Positions 30,913 through 39,249 of a stretch of 64,000 nt of DNA are shown in pieces. This DNA is from Paraburkholderia phosphatilytica (GTDB lineage Bacteria > Pseudomonadota > Gammaproteobacteria > Burkholderiales > Burkholderiaceae): the NCBI RefSeq assembly GCF_003443895.1, contig NZ_QQOA01000010.1:124001-188000 (forward strand), given 5' to 3'. The notes under the pieces are model-generated. The model was not told the origin of the DNA, searched no databases, and worked only from the letters and a program-made list of their open reading frames with translations. The number at the start of each line of letters is the position of its first letter. The stretch's first letter is position 1. Both the position numbers and the translations under genes were made by a program.

Positions 30913-31051
30913 TGCAGATGGTCATGACCGTCCGGTCTGGCCGCGTCGCCTGCTGCTTTTGCATCCGGCGTGCGGCCCGCGGGCGCGCTGCGGATTGTCC
31001 GTTGCGAGCGTTCGTCGTGCCTCGTCGAAGGCATGCGCGTTATCGTGGCGG

Positions 31052-31129
31052 CAGGGTTGCGGCGTCGGTTCCTGTCTATTTGCAATGCCCTGAAACGTTT
31101 TTCGCCCAACTTCCGCGAGGAGCGTTTCA
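31052..31129 (+). promoter_or_regulatory. Putative riboswitch expression platform with ribosome-site sequestering hairpin
   Basis: Two candidate structures share bases 31091-31092. One pairs CAGGGTTGC (31052-31060) with GCAA/CCCTG (31082-31092, two-base bulge). The other pairs TGAAACG (31091-31097) with CGTTTCA (31123-31129) and encloses TTCC-GCGA-GGAG (31111-31122), which would hide the ribB ribosome site GAGGAG immediately before the start. This suggests control of translation initiation. Pairings are perfect by eye, but the switching mechanism is inference. Confidence 0.5.
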
Positions 31130-31130
31130 C

Positions 31131-31874
31131 ATGTCTTTGTCTGCTGCTGTGTCTCATCACGCCACCATGGCGTCTCCGGCTTCCGCATCCGTTGACGATG
31201 CATTCGCTGACCTTCCGCTGCTTGCCACCGAAGCCATTCCGCCGCGCATCGCCGCTGCACTCGAAGCGCTGCGCGACGGGCGCCCCGTCGTGCTGCAGGA
31301 TGACCACGACCGCGAGAACGAAGCCGATCTCGTGATCGCCGCCGAACGCATGAGCGTCGAGACGATGGCGCTTTTCATCCGCGAATGCAGCGGCATCGTG
31401 TGCCTGTGCCTGCCGGACGAGACGGTCCGAAAGCTCGAGTTGCCGCAGATGGTCTCGCGCAACGAGAGCCGCAACGGCACCGCGTTCACCGTATCGATCG
31501 AGGCGCGCGAAGGTGTGTCGACCGGCGTGTCCGCCGCGGACCGCCTGACGACGATCCGCGCCGCGATCGCCGACGACGCGAAACCTGCGGACATCGTGAG
31601 CCCTGGCCACGTGTTTCCGCTGCGCGCGTCGCGCGGTGGCGTGCTCGCGCGGCGCGGCCACACCGAAGGCACGGTCGATCTCGCGATTCTCGCGGGCCTG
31701 AAGCCGGCCGGCGTGCTGTGCGAGCTGATGAACGAGGACGGCACGATGACGCGTGGCGCGGATGTCGAGCGCTTCGCGGCGAAACACAATCTGCCGATGC
31801 TGACGATCGCGGAACTGGCGGAGTTTCGCGCGGCGCTGGCAGCCGTGCGCGAGTGTGTTGCTGAAGAGGCGTGA
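31131..31874 (+). CDS. ribB: 3,4-dihydroxy-2-butanone 4-phosphate synthase
   Basis: A 247-residue RibB converting ribulose 5-phosphate to the four-carbon riboflavin precursor. Typical segments are [19 protein letters not shown], the acidic catalytic loop, [32 protein letters not shown] and [12 protein letters not shown]. It is a stand-alone enzyme without a C-terminal GTP cyclohydrolase II domain. The first 40 residues are an Ala/Ser-rich extension. GAGGAG precedes the ATG at 31131. It is controlled by the RFN element, and no other rib genes are adjacent. Confidence 0.95.
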   Translation: MSLSAAVSHHATMASPASASVDDAFADLPLLATEAIPPRIAAALEALRDGRPVVLQDDHDRENEADLVIAAERMSVETMALFIRECSGIVCLCLPDETVRKLELPQMVSRNESRNGTAFTVSIEAREGVSTGVSAADRLTTIRAAIADDAKPADIVSPGHVFPLRASRGGVLARRGHTEGTVDLAILAGLKPAGVLCELMNEDGTMTRGADVERFAAKHNLPMLTIAELAEFRAALAAVRECVAEEA

Positions 31875-31917
31875 GGTGGGATAGAGCCTGAGCGGCGACG
31901 CAAAGAGCGCGAAGCTC

Positions 31918-32010
31918 AGGTTTCAAGCTTCACGTTCAGGCACGCGATCCGCGCCGCGATGAAGCGGCGTGGATCGCGCTTGCGCAAATCTGGCGGCCAG
32001 CTTGAAACCT
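31918..32010. terminator. Nested inverted repeats between convergent ribB and HAD genes
   Basis: An outer perfect 12-bp repeat (AGGTTTCAAGCT at 31918-31929, AGCTTGAAACCT at 31999-32010) surrounds an inner 15-bp stem (31943-31957 with 31964-31978, one G-T pair, 6-nt loop). The right outer arm touches the HAD stop codon. No T-run is present. It probably ends transcription from both sides. Confidence 0.6.
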
Positions 32011-32696
32011 CAAGACTGCACGTCGCCGAACTCGCCGCGCATGGCCGCGTCGATCAAACCGGGCAGCTCGTCCATGTGCGACATCACGCGCGTCATGCCC
32101 ATCTTGCGCAGCACGTCCGCGTAGCCATCGGGGATGTGGCTTGCGCCGACGAACGCGATCGTCTTCATGCCGGCCGCGCGTGCCGCATTCAATCCGGCGA
32201 TGCTGTCTTCCACCACGACACAACGCGTCGGATCGACGCCGAGCTGATGCGCCGCGAACAGATAGACGTCCGGGTAGGGCTTCGGCCGCTCGACCTGCTC
32301 CGCGCTGAACACGCGTTCGCCGAAAATCTCGGTGAGCCCCGCGCGCCGCACCGATGCGTGCACGCGGTTGAGCCGGCTGTTCGACACCACCGCGACGGGC
32401 AGCGGCAGCTGCTGCAGCGCATTGCGCACGCCCGCGATCGGACTTAGAGACGTGGACAACGCATGCTCGACGTTGTGTTCGACCGTTTCAAGAAAATTCG
32501 CGGGTAGCCGGATGTCGAATTCGCTTTCGACGCTCGCGAGAAATCGCGACGTCTGCTGCCCGAACGCGGTTTTCACGACGGGTTCGAAGTCGATACCGGG
32601 GAACGTGACAGTGAGCGTTTCGAACAGGACGCGGTCGGCGATGACTTCGCTGTCGACGAGGACGCCGTCGCAGTCACAGATGAGGTGGTCGATCAT
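32010..32696 (-). CDS. HAD-superfamily phosphatase, beta-phosphoglucomutase/GPH-like
   Basis: A 228-residue HAD hydrolase with a four-helix-type cap. Motif I is CDCDGVLVDSEV (Asp nucleophile), motif II VVSNSRLNRV, and motifs III/IV are KPYPDVYLFAAHQLG and VVVEDSIAGLNAARAAGM. It resembles phosphoglycolate phosphatase and the YieH/YcjU group acting on sugar phosphates and nucleotides. Substrate cannot be assigned. It is convergent with ribB and followed upstream by the glp genes on the same strand, but 184 bases and a hairpin separate them. Confidence 0.85.
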   Translation of the reverse strand: MIDHLICDCDGVLVDSEVIADRVLFETLTVTFPGIDFEPVVKTAFGQQTSRFLASVESEFDIRLPANFLETVEHNVEHALSTSLSPIAGVRNALQQLPLPVAVVSNSRLNRVHASVRRAGLTEIFGERVFSAEQVERPKPYPDVYLFAAHQLGVDPTRCVVVEDSIAGLNAARAAGMKTIAFVGASHIPDGYADVLRKMGMTRVMSHMDELPGLIDAAMRGEFGDVQS

Positions 32697-32766
32697 GCAG
32701 GGAAGCGCGAAGCGGAGATGAATCGCGAAACGCGGAAAAGCGTCATCATACTCCGCCGCGGTAGTA

Positions 32767-32783
32767 GGGCAGCGTTGCTGCCC
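32767..32783 (-). terminator. Hairpin downstream of glpF
   Basis: GGGCAGC-GTT-GCTGCCC, a perfect 7-bp stem with a three-base loop, lies 98 bases beyond the glpF stop and upstream of the HAD gene. No T-run is seen. A purine-rich stretch of GGCAAA-like repeats precedes it. Confidence 0.4.
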
Positions 32784-32880
32784 CGCGCGTCCGCTTCAAC
32801 CGGCGGCTAGCGGCAAAAGGGGCAAAGCGGCAAAGGGCTCACCTTCCACGTGGCCCCGTACCGCCAGCCACACGCGTCGG

Positions 32881-33588
32881 TCAATGCACGTGCAGATACA
32901 GCAGCGACGCGACCGACCCGCCCGCAATCGGGCCCGCCACCGGAATCCACGCGTAGCGCCAGTCGCTGTCGCGCTTGTTCGGGATCGGCAGCAGCGCGTG
33001 CATCAGGCGCGGCGACAGGTCGCGCGCCGGGCTCATCGCGTAGCCCGTCGGGCCGCCGAGCGAAATGCCGATGCCGAGCACGAGCAGCCCGACCGGCAAT
33101 GCATCGAGCGCGCCGAGACCCACCTGCGGCGACGCGAGATACAGCACGCCGAGAATCAGCACGAACGTCGCGATCATCTCCGTCAGGAAGTTGTGCGGCA
33201 CGCTGCGAATTGCGGGCGCGGTGCAGAACACGCCGAGTTTGATGTCGGCGTCCGTCTCTTTCGCGAAGTGCTGGCGGTAGGCCATCCACACGAGCAGCGC
33301 GCCCGCCATGCCGCCAAGCATCTGCGCGGCGATGTAGCCCGGCACCTTGCTCCACGCGAACTTGCCTGCGAGCGCGAGGCTCAGCGTGACGACCGGATTC
33401 AGATGCGCGCCGCTGAACGACGCGGTGATGTAGACGGCCACGAAGACGGCCATCGCCCAGCCCATCACGATGACGATCAGATCGGCGCCCTTGCCCTTGG
33501 TGCGCGCGAGCAGCACGTTCGCGACGGCGCCGTCGCCGAGCAGCACGAGCATCGCCGTGCCGACGAATTCAGCAATATAAGGTGACAT
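32881..33588 (-). CDS. glpF: MIP-family aquaglyceroporin (glycerol facilitator)
   Basis: A 235-residue membrane channel with six helices and two half-helices. The first pore loop reads SGAHLNPVV (NPV at 64-66 in place of NPA). The second reads GYAMSPARDL (SPA at 186-188), followed by Asp190, the aspartate that marks glycerol-conducting members. The location directly downstream of glpK and glpD supports a role in glycerol uptake. Both NPA boxes depart from the canonical sequence, notably Asn to Ser in the second, which may alter proton exclusion or selectivity. A GAGAG lies upstream of the start. Confidence 0.9.
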   Translation of the reverse strand: MSPYIAEFVGTAMLVLLGDGAVANVLLARTKGKGADLIVIVMGWAMAVFVAVYITASFSGAHLNPVVTLSLALAGKFAWSKVPGYIAAQMLGGMAGALLVWMAYRQHFAKETDADIKLGVFCTAPAIRSVPHNFLTEMIATFVLILGVLYLASPQVGLGALDALPVGLLVLGIGISLGGPTGYAMSPARDLSPRLMHALLPIPNKRDSDWRYAWIPVAGPIAGGSVASLLYLHVH

Positions 33589-33625
33589 GATCAGCTCTCT
33601 TGACTATTTTTTCAGCTTGCCGCCA

Positions 33626-33668
33626 CGTCGAACGGCCGCCCTCGGAGGCGGTTCTGGATCGTTCGACG
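33626..33668. repeat. Long palindromic stem-loop in the glpK-glpF spacer
   Basis: CGTCGAACG (33626-33634) pairs with CGTTCGACG (33660-33668), with an inner CCGCC/GGCGG stem (33636-33640, 33647-33651). It fills most of the 134-bp spacer between glpK and glpF. It may stabilise the upstream mRNA, attenuate glpF or act as a partial terminator. Confidence 0.6.
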
Positions 33669-33722
33669 GGTAGCGCCTGTAGAGTCTCGATACCCCTGAT
33701 CGAGCGGGATGAAACGGCGCTG

Positions 33723-35225
33723 TCAGTGCGTGTCGTCGGCCCAGGCCTTCGCGGCGCGTACCGCGCGTTGCCAGCCGGCGAGGCAGGTGGTCACGGCGCT
33801 GGCCTGCATCGACGGCGAGAAGCGCTGGTCGAGCGCCCACTGGTTCTGCAGCTCGCCGACGTCCTTCCAGTAGCCCACCGCGAGACCGGCCAGATACGCC
33901 GCGCCGAGCGCCGTCGTTTCGCTGACCTTCGGGCGCACCGCATCCACGCCGAGAATGTCGGCCTGGAACTGCATCAGCAGGTTGTTCGCGGTCGCGCCGC
34001 CGTCCACGCGCAGCTCGCCGATCTTGATGCCCGAATCCGCTTCCATGGCTTTCAGCACGTCAAGCGACTGATACGCGATCGAATCGAGCGCCGCGCGGGC
34101 GATGTGCGCGTCGGTCGTGCCGCGCGTGACGCCGAACAGCGTGCCGCGTGCGCGCGCATTCCAGTGCGGCGCGCCGAGACCGGCGAACGCGGGCACCAGA
34201 TACACGCCGTCGCTATGCTCGACACTGCGCGCGAGCTTCTCGATCTCGGGCGCGCTCTTGATGATGCCGAGGCCGTCGCGCAGCCACTGCACGACCGCGC
34301 CCGCGATGAAGATGCTGCCTTCGAGCGCATAGGTCGTCTTGCCGCCGATCTGCCACGCGATCGTCGTGACGAGGTTGTTCTCCGATTCGATCGGCTTGTC
34401 GCCCGTGTTCATCACGAGGAAGCAGCCGGTGCCGTAGGTGTTCTTCACCATGCCGCTTTGCGTCGCCATCTGGCCGAACAGCGCGGCGTGCTGGTCGCCC
34501 GCGATGCCGGCGAGCGGAATCTTCGACGCGAACACGGTGGTCTTCGTCGGCGCGACGACTTCGGACGACTGGCGCACTTCGGGCAGCATACTGCGCGGAA
34601 TCTCGAGCACGTCGAGCAGCTCGTCGTCCCATTGCAGCGTGTGGATGTTGAAGAGCATCGTGCGCGACGCGTTGGTGACGTCGGTGGCGTGCACTTCGTG
34701 CTTCGTGAAATTCCACAGCAGCCAGCTGTCGACGGTGCCGAATGCGAGGCGGCCGTTGCGGGCCTTCTCGCGCGCGCCGTCGACGTTGTCGAGAATCCAG
34801 CGGATCTTGGTTGCTGAGAAGTATGAATCGATCGGCAGACCGGTCTTCGCGCGAACCCTCGCTTCGTGGCCTTGCGCCTTCAGCTTGTCGCAGAAATCCG
34901 CAGTGCGGCGGTCCTGCCAGACGATCGCGTTGTAGACGGGCTGACCGGTGTCGCGGTCCCAGACGATCGTCGTCTCTCGCTGGTTCGTGATGCCGATCGC
35001 GGCGATCGACGTGCCGTTGAGTCCTGCGTGCGTCACGCACTCGGCGGCGACGCCCGCCTGAGTCGACCAGATTTCCCAGGGGTCGTGTTCGACCCAGCCG
35101 GGCTGCGGATAGATCTGGCGGAACTCCTTCTGCGCGACGGAGCGGACGTTGCCGTCGTGGTCGAACAACATGGCACGCGAGCTGGTCGTGCCTTGATCGA
35201 GGGCGAGAATGTACTGATCCTGCAT
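33723..35225 (-). CDS. glpK: Glycerol kinase
   Basis: A 500-residue FGGY-family kinase making sn-glycerol 3-phosphate. It opens [52 protein letters not shown] and [13 protein letters not shown] are glycerol-kinase signatures, as is the C-terminal [21 protein letters not shown]. The start at 35225 is chosen over the ATG five codons upstream: GGAG lies nine bases before it, and the resulting length matches the 502-residue E. coli enzyme. It is the second gene of glpD-glpK-glpF. Confidence 0.97.
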   Translation of the reverse strand: MQDQYILALDQGTTSSRAMLFDHDGNVRSVAQKEFRQIYPQPGWVEHDPWEIWSTQAGVAAECVTHAGLNGTSIAAIGITNQRETTIVWDRDTGQPVYNAIVWQDRRTADFCDKLKAQGHEARVRAKTGLPIDSYFSATKIRWILDNVDGAREKARNGRLAFGTVDSWLLWNFTKHEVHATDVTNASRTMLFNIHTLQWDDELLDVLEIPRSMLPEVRQSSEVVAPTKTTVFASKIPLAGIAGDQHAALFGQMATQSGMVKNTYGTGCFLVMNTGDKPIESENNLVTTIAWQIGGKTTYALEGSIFIAGAVVQWLRDGLGIIKSAPEIEKLARSVEHSDGVYLVPAFAGLGAPHWNARARGTLFGVTRGTTDAHIARAALDSIAYQSLDVLKAMEADSGIKIGELRVDGGATANNLLMQFQADILGVDAVRPKVSETTALGAAYLAGLAVGYWKDVGELQNQWALDQRFSPSMQASAVTTCLAGWQRAVRAAKAWADDTH

Positions 35226-35364
35226 CTGTCTCTTCTCCATGTTGTTGTGGACGCCGGGGATGCCGGCGGAGGGTTGCCCGCTGGCCAGCCGGGGTGGTGC
35301 GATTCACTGGATGCTACCGGTGGCATTGGCCGCGAGGCGAGTCGCGGGAGATGCCGGAACCGCA

Positions 35365-35419
35365 GGCGAACAGATTTCGCCTTTTGGCGGTGGCGTAGTG
35401 CCACCGTACAGTGACGGTG
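35365..35419. repeat. Cluster of three small inverted repeats in the glpD-glpK spacer
   Basis: Three adjoining hairpins occur: GGCGAA/TTCGCC (35365-35381), CGGTGGC-GTAGT-GCCACCG (35388-35406) and CACCGT-ACAGTG-ACGGTG (35402-35419). The last two share bases and are mutually exclusive. They lie just after the glpD stop, before glpK. Confidence 0.55.
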
Positions 35420-35420
35420 T

Positions 35421-36956
35421 TTAGACCGTCGATACCGTTACGACGGGTTCGCGCGCGAGCCACGCATCGATCGCGTGCGAAACCGGTTCGAGCTGCGCGG
35501 GATCGATGTGCAGCCCGAGCTTCGAGCGGCGCCACAGCACGTCGCGCGCGCTCCGCGCCCATTCGACGTCGTGCAGATAGTGCAGCTCGGCTTCGAAGAG
35601 ACCCGGCGCGAACTCGTGACCGAGATCCGCGAGCGAGCGCGCATCGCCGAGCAGCTTCTCGGCGCGCGTGCCGTAGGCGCGCGCATAGCGTCGCGCGACA
35701 TCGGCCGGCAGCCACGTGTGACGCGCGGCGAACTGCTCGACGAAGCGCCCGAAGTTCGCGTTCGCGATGTCGCCACCGGGCAGCGGTACGCCGGCGGTCC
35801 ACGATGGCGCGGACCGGCCGAGCGATTGCGTGAGCGTATCGACGGCTTCTTCGGCGAGCTTGCGGAACGTCGTGATCTTGCCGCCGAACACCGACAGCAG
35901 CGGCGCCTCGTTGGGCGGCGCATCGAGTTCGAGCTTGTAGTCGCGCGTGACCGCGGACGGGTTGTCCGCACCTTCCTCTTCTAGCAACGGCCGCACGCCC
36001 GAGTAGGTCCAGCGCACGTCGGCCGGCGAGATCTTGCGCTTGAAGTAACGGTTGATCGACTCGCACAGGTACTGCGTTTCGTCGGCGGCGATCGAAACCT
36101 GCGCGGGATCGTCGCGGTATTCGACGTCGGTCGTGCCGATCAGCGTGTAGTCGTGCTCGTACGGGATTGCGAAGATGATCCGCTTGTCCGGGTTCTGGAA
36201 GATGTACGCGTGGTCGTGTTCGAAGATGCGCGGCACCACGATGTGGCTGCCCTTCACGAGCCGCACGCTGTGCCGCGCGCCGCGGCCGAGCGCGCCGTGC
36301 AGCAGCTCGCCGACCCACGGGCCCGCCGCGTTCGCGATCGCGTTCGCGCGCACGTCGAGGGTCGAGCTGTCAGCGCGCTGCAGCTGAGCGTGCCACTGCT
36401 TGCCGGCGCGCACCGCGTTCACGAGCTTCGTGCGCGTCAGCACTGTCGCGCCGTGTTCGGTTGCGTCGAGTGCGTTCAGCACGACGAGCCGCGCATCGTC
36501 GACCCAGCCGTCCGAATAGACGAAGCCGCGCCGGATCGAGTCGATCAGCGGCTGGCCGGCCGGATGGCGGCGCATGTCGATGCCGCGCGAGCCCGGCAGC
36601 AGCTCGCGGCGCGCGAGATGATCGTAGAGGAACAGGCCGGCGCGGATCATCCACGCGGGGCGCAGGTCCGGCATATGCGGCATCACGAAGCGCAGCGGCC
36701 ACATGATGTGCGGCGCCGCGCGCAACAGCGTTTCGCGCTCCTGCAGCGCCTTGCGCACCAGTCCGAACTCGCGGTACTCGAGATAGCGCAGGCCGCCATG
36801 GATCAGCTTGGTGCTCGACGACGACGTGTGCGCCGCGAGGTCGTCCTGCTCGCAGAGCAGCACCGACAGGCCGCGACCCGCGGCGTCGCGCGCGATGCCC
36901 GCGCCGTTGATCCCGCCACCGACGACGAGCAGATCGTAACTGGAGCCTTGCGTCAC
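35421..36956 (-). CDS. glpD: Aerobic glycerol-3-phosphate dehydrogenase
   Basis: A 511-residue membrane-associated flavoprotein oxidising glycerol 3-phosphate to DHAP and reducing quinone. The N-terminal FAD fingerprint is DLLVVGGGINGAGIARDA, followed by STKLIHGGLRYLEYREFGLV. The C-terminal domain contains SVFGGKITTFRKLAEEAVD. The GTG at 36956 is preferred: AAAGGA lies about ten bases upstream, and the product then starts a few residues before the fingerprint as in E. coli GlpD. A longer frame back to 37061 adds a non-family leader. First gene of the glp unit. Confidence 0.96.
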   Translation of the reverse strand: MTQGSSYDLLVVGGGINGAGIARDAAGRGLSVLLCEQDDLAAHTSSSSTKLIHGGLRYLEYREFGLVRKALQERETLLRAAPHIMWPLRFVMPHMPDLRPAWMIRAGLFLYDHLARRELLPGSRGIDMRRHPAGQPLIDSIRRGFVYSDGWVDDARLVVLNALDATEHGATVLTRTKLVNAVRAGKQWHAQLQRADSSTLDVRANAIANAAGPWVGELLHGALGRGARHSVRLVKGSHIVVPRIFEHDHAYIFQNPDKRIIFAIPYEHDYTLIGTTDVEYRDDPAQVSIAADETQYLCESINRYFKRKISPADVRWTYSGVRPLLEEEGADNPSAVTRDYKLELDAPPNEAPLLSVFGGKITTFRKLAEEAVDTLTQSLGRSAPSWTAGVPLPGGDIANANFGRFVEQFAARHTWLPADVARRYARAYGTRAEKLLGDARSLADLGHEFAPGLFEAELHYLHDVEWARSARDVLWRRSKLGLHIDPAQLEPVSHAIDAWLAREPVVTVSTV

Positions 36957-37041
36957 CTGCGGTGTCCTTTGCGCTGTGAAGTAAAGGGGAGCCAACGGGC
37001 CGCCGTTCTTCCGACGAAACCGCTGAACTTCGCGAAAAGCG

Positions 37042-37128
37042 ATGTTATGCGAAACGAACACACCAAATGAACATCGCGTTTTCGTTTTCGAACTTTAGTG
37101 AACATATTCGAAAAAGTAAAGTTCGATC
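37042..37128 (-). promoter_or_regulatory. GlpR-like operator region upstream of glpD
   Basis: This AT-rich patch has several TTCG/CGAA half-sites. The best site, 37078-37097 read on the minus strand, begins AAGTTCGAAAACGAAAAC and is close to the E. coli GlpR consensus (ATGTTCGWTAWCGAACAT). Others are ATGTTATGCG then AAACGAACAC (37042-37061), GAACATATTCGAA (37100-37112) and AAAGTTCGATC (37118-37128). With glpR encoded upstream, repression of glpD-glpK-glpF is the likely role. Confidence 0.6.
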
Positions 37129-37220
37129 ACGCGGGTTCTGAGCAGAACGGTGGCGCGATGGCGCGGCACGGACGATACTCGCGGCACGAGCTGGATCCGA
37201 TTGGCAATCGAGGTGAGTTG

Positions 37221-37619
37221 ATGAAGCGACTTTGGCGGGGACTCTGGGCAGGAATGGGTGTAGCGGGGGCAGTGCTCGTGGCCGGATGTGTCGGGCAGCC
37301 GACCAGCCTGAGCGGCGGGTTGGGCGCGCCGTCGTTCGCCCAGTTGCAGCAGATGTGCGACGGCACGGCAAAGAACTACGGCGAGGACTCGCGCGCGGTG
37401 TATTCGACGCTGCTCGATGCTTACGTGGCGCAGCGCCACCACCGGCTGTCGAAGGAGGAATACTGCGCGTTCCAGACGTCGATCGCGCAGCAGTACACGG
37501 CGCTCGGCGCAAGCGGCGACCCGAAGGCGCGCAGCGAGTGGGCGTCCTTCTTCAACGACCAGCGCGCGAAGGCGATCAGCTGGCGCGCGGACGTGGATCC
37601 GATGCTGCGGGGCGGTTGA
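37221..37619 (+). CDS. Small lipoprotein of unknown function
   Basis: A 132-residue protein with a lipoprotein signal: basic MKRLWRGLWAG, a hydrophobic core and lipobox VLVAGC (Cys near residue 23). The mature part is helical, with two further cysteines (QQMCDGTAKNYG and EEYCAFQTSIAQQ) that could form a disulfide. I recognise no named domain. The ATG at 37221 has GAGGTGAG upstream. It is divergent from glpD, sharing the operator region, and closed by a strong hairpin. Confidence 0.75.
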   Translation: MKRLWRGLWAGMGVAGAVLVAGCVGQPTSLSGGLGAPSFAQLQQMCDGTAKNYGEDSRAVYSTLLDAYVAQRHHRLSKEEYCAFQTSIAQQYTALGASGDPKARSEWASFFNDQRAKAISWRADVDPMLRGG

Positions 37620-37647
37620 AGATTCGCGGTTGAGCGTGTGTTAACGA

Positions 37648-37675
37648 CAGACGGCGCGCCGAAGCGCGCCGTCTG
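37648..37675. terminator. Perfect 12-bp stem-loop between convergent small genes
   Basis: CAGACGGCGCGC-CGAA-GCGCGCCGTCTG, a 12-bp perfect stem with a CGAA loop, lies between the lipoprotein gene and the leftward small gene. There is no T-run in either direction. Likely a bidirectional terminator. Confidence 0.65.
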
Positions 37676-37726
37676 AACGGATGGGTATCTTGCAGTCCGG
37701 CCGGTGAGCTGTGCCGGCCCGGATGA

Positions 37727-37924
37727 TCAGGAGAAGCGCTTGATTGCGCGTAATGCCGATTGGCCGATCTCCGTCACGCTCCACTGTTCGAGTCCGGTGG
37801 CGAGCCGTTCGAGGTGAACCAGTTGCCGTTCCAGCAAGGCGTCCAGTTCGTCGCGTTCCATCTCTGCCTGGTCGGGCGCGTCCTTCACTAGCATCAGCGT
37901 GGCGAATTCGTGCGGACTCAGCAT
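37727..37924 (-). CDS. Small conserved-looking protein, unknown function
   Basis: A 65-residue acidic, helical protein: MLSPHEFATLMLVKDAPDQ, then a Glu/Leu-rich helix (MERDELDALLERQLVHLERL), ending WSVTEIGQSALRAIKRFS. The ending resembles the last helix and wing of small winged-helix proteins (LTxxGxxAL), but the domain is too short for a firm call. The start at 37924 is set by AGGAGAG seven bases upstream. It lies downstream of glpR on the same strand, 284 bases away. Confidence 0.6.
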   Translation of the reverse strand: MLSPHEFATLMLVKDAPDQAEMERDELDALLERQLVHLERLATGLEQWSVTEIGQSALRAIKRFS

Positions 37925-38208
37925 CGTTCTCTCCTTTATCGGACAACTCGACTGCATGCAGGCAGGCGCCGGATGGTCGGGACCGGGGCATTACCGCACG
38001 GCCTGTGCGGGAGCATCGGGGAACTGGAGTGTAGTCAACCGCACACAGAACCCCAAACCGTCCCTGTGAAATATTCCCTTTGACAATTTCGGGATTGAGA
38101 AGCGGTTTCGATCAGCCGCTAACTTCGCGAATTCACTCGAAGTTTCGGTTGCGACGCAGCATGGTGGCGCGCGGTATGCATCGCGCGATGACTGCCGCTC
38201 AGTGACGA

Positions 38209-38988
38209 CTACTGCGCGATGTACAGCTGGGTCTTGACGCTTGCGAGCGTCTCGGCCATCTCGGCGGGCGGCGCCGCGTTGGTGAAGAGCGCGTCGATCT
38301 GGTCGAGATGACCCTGGCGCACGAGCGCCGGGCGGCCGAACTTCGAATGATCGGCGGCGAGGAACACGGTGCGCGCGTGCTCGATGATCGCCTCGGCGAC
38401 GCGCACCTCGCGCGTATCGAAGTCGCGCAGCGTACCGTCGAACTCGATGCCCGACGTGCCGATGATCGCGAAGTCCACCTTGAACTGCCGGATGAAGTCG
38501 ATCGCCAGTTCGCCGACGATGCCCTTGTCCCACGGCCGCACGATGCCGCCCGTCACGAGCACCTCGCAGTCCGGATAGCCGCTCATCATGCTGGCGACGT
38601 TCAGGTTGTTGGTGATCACGCGCAGCCCGCGATGCCGGTTCAGTGCGCGTGCCACTTCCTCGGTGGTCGTGCCGAGGTTGATGAAGAGCGACGCCTGATC
38701 GGGAATGTGAGTGGCCACTAGCGCACCGATGTGCCGCTTCTCGTCATGGAACATCCGCTGCCGCGCCGTGTACGACACGTTCTCGGAGCTGGTCGGCAGA
38801 CTCGCGCCACCGTGATAGCGGCGCAGCAGGTTCATGTCGGAGAGCCAGTTGACGTCGCGGCGGATGGTCTGCGGCGTCACGTCGAAGTGCGCGGCGAGAT
38901 CGTCCACGGTGACGAAGCCGTCGCGTTGAACCCATTCGAGCAGTTCCTGCTGGCGGGCGTTCAGGGTCAGGCGCGGGTCTCGGGTCAT
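38209..38988 (-). CDS. glpR: DeoR-family repressor, glycerol-3-phosphate regulon (GlpR-like)
   Basis: A 259-residue DeoR protein: N-terminal helix-turn-helix (RQQELLEWVQRDGFVTVDDL, DVTPQTIRRDVNWLSDMNLLRRYHGGA) and a C-terminal sugar-phosphate sensing domain (LFINLGTTTEEVARAL, GELAIDFIRQFKVDFAIIGTSGIE, VFLAADHSKFGRPA). Position upstream of glpD-glpK-glpF and operator sites beside glpD support the GlpR role. Other DeoR regulators share the fold. An in-frame ATG at 39042 is a possible alternative start; neither has a strong ribosome site. Confidence 0.88.
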   Translation of the reverse strand: MTRDPRLTLNARQQELLEWVQRDGFVTVDDLAAHFDVTPQTIRRDVNWLSDMNLLRRYHGGASLPTSSENVSYTARQRMFHDEKRHIGALVATHIPDQASLFINLGTTTEEVARALNRHRGLRVITNNLNVASMMSGYPDCEVLVTGGIVRPWDKGIVGELAIDFIRQFKVDFAIIGTSGIEFDGTLRDFDTREVRVAEAIIEHARTVFLAADHSKFGRPALVRQGHLDQIDALFTNAAPPAEMAETLASVKTQLYIAQ

Positions 38989-39249
38989 GGTGTGAGCGTG
39001 GTGGCCGGCTTGCGGAGCGAGGGCCGCGCCGGCTTTCGTCATCGTGGGTTCGGGTGAGCTATTGTAAAGGCCTGCGCGCCGCGCGCCGGCCGATGCGCGA
39101 TCGAGTCGCTGCGATTGAGCAATCGCGCGCATCGGTTCATGTGACCAATGCATTTGCCTTTTGGACGGTGCTGCGCTGCAATGGCCGACTTCGGTGCGCG
39201 GCGCTCGCCGGCCCTGCACAATACGCTGTCTTCTCCGAGAGCTTCCGAC

